Origin: Fidelibacterota bacterium UBA1134
GTDB taxonomy: Bacteria; Fidelibacterota; Marinisomatia; Marinisomatales; S15-B10
Length of the DNA: 6,835 bases
Direction: 5' to 3'
NCBI GenBank assembly: GCA_002311975.1
Contig: DCAL01000017.1
Span: forward strand, 20,640 to 27,474
In this document: positions 1 to 5,488 of the stretch, piece after piece
How positions within the stretch are numbered: the first letter of the stretch is position 1
Layout: each line of letters starts with the position of its first letter
Program-made: the position numbers and the translations under genes
The notes under the pieces: model-generated
Told to the model about the DNA's origin: nothing
Databases searched by the model: none
What the model saw: only the letters and a program-made list of their open reading frames with translations

Positions 1-421
1 AATAGCCAGAAATCATGTTTCCGTCGCTGTCCTTCAATGTAGCACCGTCACCTACTAACGAGACAGAGCTGACCGAGAGATCACTAGTAAAATCGCCATT
101 CTGGACAGTGTACGATGTTGAAGCGGAACCGAGACCGCTGAGAACATCTATATCCACATTTCGACTTGTGGGACCAACTTTTAACCAGATTTTGAGTATC
201 CCATCGGATAAATAGACAGCTTCAGAGAAATATATAGTTATATTGATGAGCGAATCAACTGCGCCTCTTACAAACTCCTGGTTCAGCTTATTCCATGATG
301 CGTAAATGCCGTTGGCACTGCTGGAGGATACAGAATCGATTGTCGGTGCCTGAGCAGACAAAGTTTGTGAGAGAATTGAAACGGCGAGAAGAAATCTAAA
401 CTTGTTCCGTCTATTCCGCAT
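1..421 (-). CDS. Secreted protein with Ig-like surface repeat (C-terminus beyond window)
   Basis: An open frame on the minus strand starts at an ATG (421-419) and stays open for 140 codons to the left edge, so the C-terminus is missing. The ATG overlaps the last codons and stop of the upstream lipoprotein gene by 11 bp. An AAGGG ribosome-binding site (430-434) lies 8 bases before it. The product begins MRNRRNKFRFLLAVSILSQ, a typical Sec signal peptide with likely cleavage after LSA near residue 24. From about residue 62, segments such as ITIYFSEAV, GLGSASTSYTVQNGDFTSDL and GATLKDSDGN match the style of the beta-sandwich (Ig/cadherin-like) repeat found many times in large surface proteins of marine bacteria. 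Likely role, by inference, is extracellular binding or structure; no catalytic motif is visible. The frame is coding beyond doubt, while the domain name is by recollection of repeat style. Confidence 0.82.
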   Translation of the reverse strand, partial: MRNRRNKFRFLLAVSILSQTLSAQAPTIDSVSSSSANGIYASWNKLNQEFVRGAVDSLINITIYFSEAVYLSDGILKIWLKVGPTSRNVDIDVLSGLGSASTSYTVQNGDFTSDLSVSSVSLVGDGATLKDSDGNMISGY

Positions 422-956
422 TGATGATACCCTTAGAAAGCGTTTGGATTTCGATTTGATTATCGTCTGCATCAACCAGCTCAGATTCATCAGTATATTC
501 AAGTATCAGTTTTCCCGAAGCCAGGGTTTGAAATTCGAGATAGGCCAGGTTGCCTGTACCGGAAACTTCCCTGAGAGTATCGGTGCCCACACTTATCGTA
601 TAGATATCGAGAATACCATAGGTTGTGTCATCATTGAAGAAGAACATGGGTGTATTCGCAGCCTGGAAGAAGTCTCCGACTGTCGCCGATAATAAGGACA
701 TTTTTTCCTGTTCATAGCTTATCTGAATATGAGCGCCGCTCAAACTGTCCACTTTCATGGCGAAGACCTGTAATTGTACACTGCTGCCTGTCTCAACCAC
801 TACACTGTCAGGGAAGAAGACGAGGGCCGGCGTATCAACTGAGTCTTCTGCCGCCACTTCAAGATCGAGAGGATTAACCCAGTCCAGCGTGGGCAGTTTT
901 TCACACCCGGAAACAAGAGCGATAAGCAGAACAGTGTAGAGTCTAATCCAGCGCAA
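411..956 (-). CDS. Cohesin-like lipoprotein
   Basis: Encodes 181 residues starting at TTG (956-954), which is supported by GGGAG six bases upstream. The N-terminus is a lipoprotein signal peptide with lipobox LVSGC and lipidated Cys18; the following Glu-Lys argues for export and outer-membrane anchoring. An NPLD stretch follows, common just after the lipobox in FCB lipoproteins. Residues of about 43-175 resemble a cohesin-type beta-sandwich: 'ALVFFPDSVVVETGSSVQLQ' opening, 'GAHIQISYEQEKMSLLSATV' in the middle, then 'GTGNLAYLEFQTLASGK' and an ending 'DADDNQIEI'. Cohesin domains bind dockerins in cellulosomes, but single cohesin-like domains outside that setting are common with unknown partners. 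The gene overlaps the upstream gene by 14 bp and the downstream gene by 11 bp, so the three are probably co-translated. An interaction with the neighbouring Ig-like protein is an inference. Confidence 0.85.
   Translation of the reverse strand: MRWIRLYTVLLIALVSGCEKLPTLDWVNPLDLEVAAEDSVDTPALVFFPDSVVVETGSSVQLQVFAMKVDSLSGAHIQISYEQEKMSLLSATVGDFFQAANTPMFFFNDDTTYGILDIYTISVGTDTLREVSGTGNLAYLEFQTLASGKLILEYTDESELVDADDNQIEIQTLSKGIINAE
430..434 (-). promoter_or_regulatory. Ribosome-binding site for the Ig-like protein gene
   Basis: AAGGG on the minus strand, inside the end of the upstream lipoprotein gene, 8 bases before the ATG at 421. It fixes the start of a gene that begins within its neighbour and implies translation from the same mRNA. 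Confidence 0.6.
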
Positions 957-1968
957 TAGCTACTCCCAGTCCCACGCCGCCGGCGTTGCGATCAAAGTAA
1001 AGCTTGAGGAGAGGCGACTTAGATTCGGCGGTGTCAGGAATTGAGACAGATCTGAAGGCGTGGTAGATATTCCCAAGCCAGAGAAGGAATGCCACGTTGG
1101 TGAATGTCTTTCTTTGCTGGATCGCCATCTCTGCATGCTTAAACGATACTTTTGCATCGTCCTTATATTGAAGAATCAGATCGACGTCTGTCTCTTCCTG
1201 ATAAAGCTGATAGCTGGCTACAGTTTCGTCGTATGCCGTACTGTAACGTGAATAGTGAGTGACAATGGCTACTCCCAGAGTCACTTGAGTTGCCAAAAGA
1301 CCAAGGCCGAGAAATTTCTTCTCCAGATAGAGCTGTCCAAGTCCGGGGAAGATGGCTGATCGGATGACAGCGGTCATCCGTTTTCTGGCGTTGGTGATGC
1401 CCTGCAGATCTTCGGAATGCTGCATAATTTCGTGGTGCTCGGATCGAAGGTCAGGCGGTAGCGCCGTCTCGAACAGTTGATAGGCGAGTACTTTCACTGC
1501 AGCGGTCAGACTTTCCATCTCCCCCACAAATTCGATCGCCGTCATGCTGATGACATCCCCGGATTCAGAAGCCACAACTATTCCGCCCAATGAGAAACGT
1601 ATCCCTTCCTTCTCCACATAGCCGGCGACAACCTTTTCCGCGCCCAACAGGCGGCCTACTTCCACTGCGCACCACTCGGCGGCGCACCACCTCGGCAGAG
1701 TCCCTTCGGTGGCCAGGAGCTGGATCATCTTCTCGCGCTCGATCAGCGTGACTCTACCGATGTCCTCGATCTGTTCTCTGAATATCTTCGTCAAAACGGC
1801 GCTCTGATCTTCCGTGATACCGCGAGGGACGAGATCGAGGGCGACTGCCGTTCCGTCGCCTTCCTGGGAAGCGAGGAATGAAATGAGAATGATCAGAACG
1901 GTGGTTAAGCGAACTGTTGTTCTATGTCGTTTCAATGATTTTAGATTCGTGTTTGAAAAGCTCCACAA
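943..1968 (-). CDS. CsgG/TolB-like protein with DUF5683-type membrane domain
   Basis: Encodes 341 residues from a TTG (1968). A hydrophobic segment at about 19-33 acts as signal peptide or anchor. Residues of about 40-168 form a CsgG/TolB-like alpha/beta domain: 'DLVPRGITEDQSAVLTKIF', 'GRVTLIEREKM' and 'WCAVEVGRLLGAEKVVAGYV', including the Cys-x4-Cys pair (C95, C100) often seen in this group. Residues of about 204-240 read SAIFPGLGQLYLEKKF followed by a membrane span, then a charged helical stretch and a second hydrophobic helix at about 286-305, as in DUF5683-type proteins. CsgG relatives take part in outer-membrane secretion; a role in exporting or assembling the two downstream products is an inference from context. 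The start is uncertain: no ribosome-binding site precedes TTG 1968, and a second in-frame TTG at 1935 gives a tidier signal peptide (MKRHRTTVRLTTVLIILISF). An in-frame TAA lies upstream. Confidence 0.87.
   Translation of the reverse strand: MWSFSNTNLKSLKRHRTTVRLTTVLIILISFLASQEGDGTAVALDLVPRGITEDQSAVLTKIFREQIEDIGRVTLIEREKMIQLLATEGTLPRWCAAEWCAVEVGRLLGAEKVVAGYVEKEGIRFSLGGIVVASESGDVISMTAIEFVGEMESLTAAVKVLAYQLFETALPPDLRSEHHEIMQHSEDLQGITNARKRMTAVIRSAIFPGLGQLYLEKKFLGLGLLATQVTLGVAIVTHYSRYSTAYDETVASYQLYQEETDVDLILQYKDDAKVSFKHAEMAIQQRKTFTNVAFLLWLGNIYHAFRSVSIPDTAESKSPLLKLYFDRNAGGVGLGVAIALD
963..967 (-). promoter_or_regulatory. Ribosome-binding site selecting the TTG start
   Basis: GGGAG on the minus strand, six bases before the TTG at 956 and lying inside the end of the upstream gene. 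It decides the start of the cohesin-like lipoprotein, which otherwise has no ATG before its signal peptide. Confidence 0.65.
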
Positions 1969-2014
1969 AACGATGAAATCAATTTACAAAGGCATCTCAT
2001 GACAACAACAGAGA

Positions 2015-2033
2015 TTCCGTAAGCTTTGCGGAA
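2015..2033. repeat. 19-base inverted repeat in the divergent intergenic region
   Basis: TTCCGTAA / TTGCGGAA around a 3-base centre (GCT). Five outer pairs are exact; the sixth is T-G, which pairs as G-U in plus-strand RNA. The site lies about 47 bases upstream of the TTG at 1968 and could be an operator or a leader hairpin. No T-run follows on the plus strand, so it is not a standard terminator. Confidence 0.45.
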
Positions 2034-2035
2034 CA

Positions 2036-2097
2036 ATGATGAAGATTAGGTGATGTACACAATTGTATTCATCTGTACCAAGCCTTAACTTCATCAT
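2036..2097. promoter_or_regulatory. Nested inverted repeats, candidate operator
   Basis: An outer pair ATGATGAAG (2036-2044) and CTTCATCAT (2089-2097) is exact over 9 bases. Inside it, 2052-2073 is a near palindrome centred on ACAATTGT in which 9 of 11 pairs match. The two centres differ by 4 bases. The inner palindrome overlaps a weak minus-strand -10-like TACAAT (plus positions 2062-2067). Position between divergent genes fits a regulator site; the protein that would bind is unknown. Confidence 0.4.
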
Positions 2098-2127
2098 AAA
2101 ATCAGTCTCACGATGAAATGACCGTCA

Positions 2128-2156
2128 TTCTCAATCTGCATGAACGGTTGTTTAAT
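2128..2156 (+). promoter_or_regulatory. Candidate sigma70 promoter for the MORN lipoprotein
   Basis: TTCTCA (2128-2133, 4 of 6 to TTGACA), a 17-base spacer, and TTTAAT (2151-2156, 5 of 6 to TATAAT). Transcription would begin near 2163, which lies after the GTG at 2159 and would favour a later start codon for the gene. This is judged by eye and is only a candidate. Confidence 0.35.
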
Positions 2157-2158
2157 GC

Positions 2159-2782
2159 GTGAAAAACGTTTGTGAAATGAGGTTCGATGGAAATAGGGAT
2201 GGCGTCAGGCCACTGCTCTTGAGGCAATTTCTTTTTCAAGGAGACAGGACGAAGACAATTGTACTTCTCATAATTCCGCTTCTCCTCTCGTGTGCCGGTG
2301 GTGGAAAAGAATCTGTCCTTTATTACCCCAACGGAGAGAAGAAAGAGGAGGGAATCCTCATGTACGGCAGGAAGGATGGAGAGTGGACCTGGTGGCACAA
2401 CAACGGTGCTGTCCGCGGTCGCGCTTCTTACAGTCGGGGCAGGAAGGACGGCGCTACAGTCTGGTATTACGAAAACGGCGGCAAGGAAAGGGAGGGGGAA
2501 TTCAGTAATGACAGGCTCCACGGCCTATGGGTATTCTGGTATGAAAACGGCAACCGCAGGAGTGAAGCGAGCTACCATCGCGGCATCCTTGACGGGCAAT
2601 ACTCAACGTGGTTTCCCCATGGTGTGAAAAAGAAACAGGGAGACTACGATAACGGCAAACGGGGTGGTGAATGGATTCTCTGGAACGAGGATGGCAAAAT
2701 GTTGCGCAAAGATATCTACAGAGATGGTCATCCAGAGAAGTCAATTCTTCTGGACGATCTGCCTGATTCTTCGTATCGTTAA
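2159..2782 (+). CDS. MORN-repeat (YwqK-like) lipoprotein
   Basis: The longest frame (207 codons) begins with GTG at 2159; an ATG is at 2177. Neither has a ribosome-binding site, and the first 31 residues look non-coding. A perfect lipoprotein signal, KTIVLLIIPLLLSC, starts only at residue 32 (lipidated Cys45 in long numbering), directly after an ACG at 2249 that has AAGGAG five bases upstream. The true product probably starts there, as discussed in the findings. The mature part is almost entirely MORN_2-type repeats: glycines of the 'Y-x-N-G' motif fall at residues 59, 83, 107, 131, 155 and 179, exactly 24 apart, each followed by a 'DG/HG-x-W' turn. Such proteins are often annotated as YwqK-family antitoxin components, but no toxin partner is visible here. 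An envelope-anchored beta-rich scaffold is the safer reading. No terminator is evident between this gene and the next one 51 bp downstream. Confidence 0.85.
   Translation: MKNVCEMRFDGNRDGVRPLLLRQFLFQGDRTKTIVLLIIPLLLSCAGGGKESVLYYPNGEKKEEGILMYGRKDGEWTWWHNNGAVRGRASYSRGRKDGATVWYYENGGKEREGEFSNDRLHGLWVFWYENGNRRSEASYHRGILDGQYSTWFPHGVKKKQGDYDNGKRGGEWILWNEDGKMLRKDIYRDGHPEKSILLDDLPDSSYR
2238..2243 (+). promoter_or_regulatory. Strong ribosome-binding site before an ACG codon
   Basis: AAGGAG lies within the longest MORN-lipoprotein frame, five bases before ACG (2249-2251). The codons after that ACG encode a textbook lipoprotein signal peptide, so this looks like the genuine initiation site. Confidence 0.5.
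2324..2728 (+). repeat. Six tandem 72-base MORN-type coding repeats
   Basis: The protein repeats every 24 residues without any length change across six units, so the DNA period is exactly 72 bases. Units are diverged in sequence but share 'Y-x-N-G' and 'D/H-G-x-W' positions; for example TAC/TAT-GAA-AAC-GGC recurs at 2468 and 2540. Last unit is degenerate ('NEDG'). Confidence 0.8.
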
Positions 2783-2833
2783 GGCGAAACCGATATGTTT
2801 AAAACCGCTTGATCATGATGAAAGGATTCTGTC

Positions 2834-3040
2834 ATGAGTGACGCGAAACATCATCAGAAATATGAAACGATCAATATTAAATTGTTAGAGGCGTTCGCGA
2901 ACCTGTACAAACTTTGCTTTATCGATAGTGAAGATTCCACCCGTGTCTACCCTCCCGGCACCTACGTCGGCAAGGAGATCGACTGGGATTGGATTGAGGC
3001 CAAAGTGGAAGAGTGGAATCAGGTCGTGAAGGAGATGTAA
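2834..3040 (+). CDS. Small conserved-looking protein of unknown function (68 aa)
   Basis: ATG at 2834 is preceded by AAAGGA (2821-2826) with a 7-base gap, a good ribosome-binding site, so the short frame is probably translated. The product has no signal peptide and no membrane segment, so it should be cytoplasmic. It holds an N-terminal helical stretch (about residues 13-28), a 'VYPPGTYVGKEIDWDW' turn in the middle and a C-terminal amphipathic helix rich in Glu and Trp (IEAKVEEWNQVVKEM). I do not recognise the family. It sits 51 bp after the MORN lipoprotein and 35 bp before the glutathionyl-hydroquinone reductase, all on the plus strand, so it may be co-transcribed with either. Function is unknown. 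Confidence 0.7.
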   Translation: MSDAKHHQKYETINIKLLEAFANLYKLCFIDSEDSTRVYPPGTYVGKEIDWDWIEAKVEEWNQVVKEM

Positions 3041-3075
3041 CAGTATTCCGTTGATTCCTGTGCTGATCGGAACAG

Positions 3076-4011
3076 ATGGCTGAATTTCCAAGAGAGACCG
3101 GAAAGAAGGGAGAATTTGTCCGTCAAGAAAGCGCCTTCCGCAATTGGGTCACCGCCGATGGATCATCTGGATTCGAAGCTGAACCGGATAGATATCATCT
3201 TTACGTCTGCCTCGCATGTCCCTGGGCGCATCGGTCCCTCATCTTCCGTGTGTTGAAGAAGCTCGAAAATGTCATCTCCGTCTCGGCCGTTGACCCCATC
3301 CGGGATGAGCGGGGATGGCGTTTTACCGACAATCCAGGGTGCACGCCCGATCACGTAAAAGGATTCACTTTTCTCAGCGATGCATATTTGCAGACCGATC
3401 CTTCGTTTAAGGCCAGAGTGACCGTGCCTGTCCTCTGGGACAAGAAGAAAGGGGTCATAGTGAACAATGAGTCGTCAGAAATCATCCGCATGCTGAACTC
3501 GGAGTTCGATAACTTTGGCGACGCTTCAGTCGATTTCTATCCTGAGGCGCTCAGAAAGGAAATTGATTTGATGAACGGTCGAATCTACCACAACGTCAAC
3601 AACGGCGTCTACCGGACGGGCTTTGCCATGACGCAGGAGGCCTACGAAGAAGCGTTCAACGATCTTTTCGACACACTCGATGTTCTTGAGGAAAGGCTTT
3701 CAGGGCAGCGTTTCCTGCTGGGTAGTCAAATCACCGAGGCCGATTGGCGCCTGTTCCCGACACTTATCCGGTTTGATGCGGTATACGTCAGTCACTTTAA
3801 GTGTAACAAGCGGCGAATCGTCGATTACCCCAATCTTTGGGGCTACACTCAGGATCTGTATCAGCTGCCGGGGGTGGCGGAAACGGTGAATATGGATCAC
3901 ATTAAGCGCCACTACTACATGACACATGGGAGCCTGAATCCGAGTCGGGTGGTGCCGCTGGGGCCGGAGATTGATTTTACCTTACCCCACGGGCGGAGAC
4001 AGCTGGGCTGA
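3076..4011 (+). CDS. yqjG: Glutathionyl-hydroquinone reductase (Xi-class GST)
   Basis: Encodes 311 residues, close to the usual 310-330 of the YqjG/Ecm4 family. These cytosolic enzymes reduce glutathionyl-hydroquinones with glutathione, forming a mixed disulfide at one cysteine. That cysteine is Cys48 in 'CLACPWAHRS'. The thioredoxin-fold part (about 40-150) includes 'PVLWDKKKGVIVNNESSEI', the glutathione-site segment. The all-helical part carries 'NNGVYRTGFA', 'LLGSQITEADWRLFPTLIRFD' and the family signature 'HFKCNKRRIVDYPNLWGY', followed by 'LPGVAETVNMDHIKRHYY' and 'NPSRVVPLGP'. All regions are present, so the gene looks intact. ATG 3076 has only a weak GGA upstream. The gene ends 3 bp from the convergent dehydrogenase gene. 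Identification is by strong motif match; substrate is unknown. Confidence 0.95.
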   Translation: MAEFPRETGKKGEFVRQESAFRNWVTADGSSGFEAEPDRYHLYVCLACPWAHRSLIFRVLKKLENVISVSAVDPIRDERGWRFTDNPGCTPDHVKGFTFLSDAYLQTDPSFKARVTVPVLWDKKKGVIVNNESSEIIRMLNSEFDNFGDASVDFYPEALRKEIDLMNGRIYHNVNNGVYRTGFAMTQEAYEEAFNDLFDTLDVLEERLSGQRFLLGSQITEADWRLFPTLIRFDAVYVSHFKCNKRRIVDYPNLWGYTQDLYQLPGVAETVNMDHIKRHYYMTHGSLNPSRVVPLGPEIDFTLPHGRRQLG

Positions 4012-4018
4012 AGCTCAG
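4003..4018. terminator. Weak hairpin at the convergent gene junction
   Basis: CTGGGC pairs with GCTCAG (one G-U pair) around a TGAA loop, spanning both stop codons of the two convergent genes. There is no T-run on either side, so it is at best a weak bidirectional stop. Confidence 0.25.
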
Positions 4019-5058
4019 AATGTGTCGATCACGGTCATCCCCAGTGAGTCAAAGTCCGCCATGGACTCCAGCTCACCGATGGCTCCCTCCAGCGAGACAG
4101 TTTTCTTCACCAGCAGGCCGGGGTCGAGTTTCCCATCAGAAATCATCCTGAAAACCTCTTCATAGTGGCTCGTCCGAAAGCCGTGGCTGCCAACTATTTC
4201 GATCTCTCGAGCGATAACCTGATCCATGGGGATAGCAACGTCACTTTCGTCTCCCACCGTCAAACCGATCTGTACATGCCGGCCGCGTTTGCGGAGTGAG
4301 AGGATGGAATTCCTGGCGGTTTCTGCGCCGCCAAAGGCGTCGATGGAAAGGTGGGCACCTCCTGAGGTCAGAAAACGGATAGCTTCAGCGGGATCGGAGG
4401 TTTCACTGACGTTCACCGTTTCTGCAGCACCTAATGATCGGGATAGTTCGAGCTTCTCCTCGCTAAGGTCAACTCCAATAACCCTCGCGCCGAGCACCGC
4501 TGCGATCATGATAGCCGACAGCCCTACACCTCCGCATCCATAGACTGCTACCCACTGATCTTCGGAAACTTGCCCCTGATCGATCACACCCCGAAACGCC
4601 GTCATAAAGCGGCAGGCGAGACCCGCAGCGGCAACATAGTCCAGATCATCGGGCAGGCGGACGAGATTCTCATGGGCATAGCGGATAGCCACATTTTCGG
4701 CGAACGATCCCCACGCCGTGAATCCAGGCTGAAATTCATTATCGCAAATGTTGGGGAATCCCTCCTCGCATTGGGGACAGACGCCACAGCCGCAACTGAA
4801 CGGAGCCGTGACGCGGTCGCCCTGTTGCCACTTTTGGACGTCAGCACCGACATGGGTGATCACACCTGCGAATTCATGTCCCGGCACGTGGGGAAAAGAA
4901 GTAATGGCAGGATCGTGCCCCATCCAGCCGTGCCAGTCACTGCGGCAGATCCCGGTAGCCTCAGTTCGGATGACGACGCCTCGCCTGGTGGGCGCGGGGT
5001 CGGCCACGCTCTGAATGGTTACGGGTCCGGCGAACGCTTCGAAGACGACGGCTTTCAC
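4015..5058 (-). CDS. Zinc-dependent alcohol dehydrogenase (MDR family)
   Basis: Encodes 347 residues from GTG 5058, the usual medium-chain dehydrogenase length. The GroES-like N-terminal domain has the catalytic zinc ligands Cys38 ('GICRSDWHG') and His61-Glu62 ('PGHEFAG'), with Cys149 ('GLACRFMTAF') as likely third ligand. The structural zinc site is complete: Cys91, Cys94, Cys97 and Cys105. The Rossmann domain has GCGGVG at 174-179 and an acidic residue, Asp197, at the end of the second strand ('VIGVD'), which points to NAD(H) rather than NADP(H). The reaction is reversible oxidation of an alcohol to aldehyde or ketone; the substrate cannot be told. The ribosome-binding site is poor (AAAGG about 14 bases upstream), yet GTG 5058 fits the family N-terminus (MKAVVFEAF). 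Upstream lies a stretch with gene fragments only, so its promoter must be there or further up. Confidence 0.95.
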   Translation of the reverse strand: MKAVVFEAFAGPVTIQSVADPAPTRRGVVIRTEATGICRSDWHGWMGHDPAITSFPHVPGHEFAGVITHVGADVQKWQQGDRVTAPFSCGCGVCPQCEEGFPNICDNEFQPGFTAWGSFAENVAIRYAHENLVRLPDDLDYVAAAGLACRFMTAFRGVIDQGQVSEDQWVAVYGCGGVGLSAIMIAAVLGARVIGVDLSEEKLELSRSLGAAETVNVSETSDPAEAIRFLTSGGAHLSIDAFGGAETARNSILSLRKRGRHVQIGLTVGDESDVAIPMDQVIAREIEIVGSHGFRTSHYEEVFRMISDGKLDPGLLVKKTVSLEGAIGELESMADFDSLGMTVIDTF

Positions 5059-5236
5059 GGCGAGTGGGCGAGCCTTTCCAGACGGCGAGAGGAGGACCGC
5101 GGCAAGGGGAACCTGGCGGATAAGCTACCGAGCAAATATGCTCTGAGAGGCTTGTCCAGCGCTTGGCGGGGGAGAGGGAGGTTTACGCTCTCCCGCTCCA
5201 TGCCAACCTTCCCATCACCCTCGCGGAGGCGGGGTT
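5059..5236. other. Non-coding stretch upstream of the dehydrogenase
   Basis: I see no credible gene here. A minus frame is open throughout but matches no family and lacks a ribosome-binding site. Two small inverted repeats are present: GAGCA/TGCTC (5130-5143, 4-base loop) and GGGAGAG/CTCTCCC (5170-5194, 11-base loop). Neither has a T-run. The stretch should hold the dehydrogenase promoter unless that gene is read from the MOSC gene. Confidence 0.4.
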
Positions 5237-5359
5237 CTACTGCCACAGGAAATGCCTGGTCACTCCGGGATCGGTTGCGTAGGCGGCGAATGTGCCCGGG
5301 GCGTCGGCAAGGTCCTGGAATCTCAGCATCAGGCGGGATGTGGAGATGGTAGCGGATTC
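5237..5359 (-). pseudogene. N-terminal fragment of a GNAT acetyltransferase
   Basis: Forty codons (5359 down to 5240) followed by TAG (5237-5239) read like the start of a GNAT N-acetyltransferase of the RimJ/RimL type: 'ISTSRLMLRFQDLADAPGTF' then 'AAYATDPGVTRHFLWQ' fits the family opening 'T-x-RL-x-LR ... D ... DP-x-V-T-R-F-x-W'. A whole enzyme needs about 150-190 residues, including the acetyl-CoA loop, and none of that follows in any frame. No normal start codon precedes the homologous part; the frame is closed by TGA at 5366-5368, and the first ATG is 11 residues in. I read this as a remnant, not a working gene. Confidence 0.6.
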
Positions 5360-5365
5360 AACGGA

Positions 5366-5488
5366 TCAACCCTCTTCGGTGGAACGAGGCCCGGCGCGCA
5401 CTTGCCGCTGCAGCCAATCCTCAAGTTCGGTGATTCCCTCCGCGAGTCGGCCCGCAGCCAGCAGCTTTCCGGCCTCGAGTTTCCTCAA
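5366..5488 (-). CDS. Small ORF overlapping the MOSC stop codon (40 aa)
   Basis: A TTG start (5488-5486) overlaps the TGA stop of the MOSC gene in a TTGA arrangement, the pattern of translational coupling. The 40 codons encode MRKLEAGKLLAAGRLAEGI and then TELEDWLQRQVRAG before TGA at 5366. The sequence is a plausible amphipathic helix with codon choice like its neighbours. It loosely recalls the segment before the zinc finger of SWIM-domain proteins, which would make it another fragment, but this is a weak resemblance from memory. No separate ribosome-binding site is seen. It could be a real small protein, a remnant or chance. Confidence 0.35.
   Translation of the reverse strand: MRKLEAGKLLAAGRLAEGITELEDWLQRQVRAGPRSTEEG

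Noticed and set aside
402..692. Plus-strand open frame opposite the lipoprotein and Ig-like genes
   Set aside because: It lies antisense to a lipoprotein with clear lipobox and cohesin-like segments and has no ribosome-binding site.
2108..2521. Minus-strand open frame opposite the MORN lipoprotein
   Set aside because: The plus strand has a lipoprotein signal and six regular repeats; the minus translation has no recognisable feature.
2159..3040. Toxin-antitoxin pair formed by the YwqK-like protein and the 68-residue protein
   Set aside because: The first is a lipidated envelope protein and the second has no toxin-like motif; the antitoxin label on MORN_2 proteins is mostly an annotation habit.
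5143..5283. Plus-strand frame reading SERLVQRLAGEREVYALPLH onward
   Set aside because: Protein-like in places, but it lacks a start codon with a ribosome-binding site, its second half is antisense to the GNAT remnant, and I recognise no family.
4570..5352. Long plus-strand open frame (260 codons)
   Set aside because: It is antisense to the alcohol dehydrogenase for most of its length, whose zinc and Rossmann motifs are unmistakable; its own translation is low-complexity Arg/Ser-rich and matches nothing.
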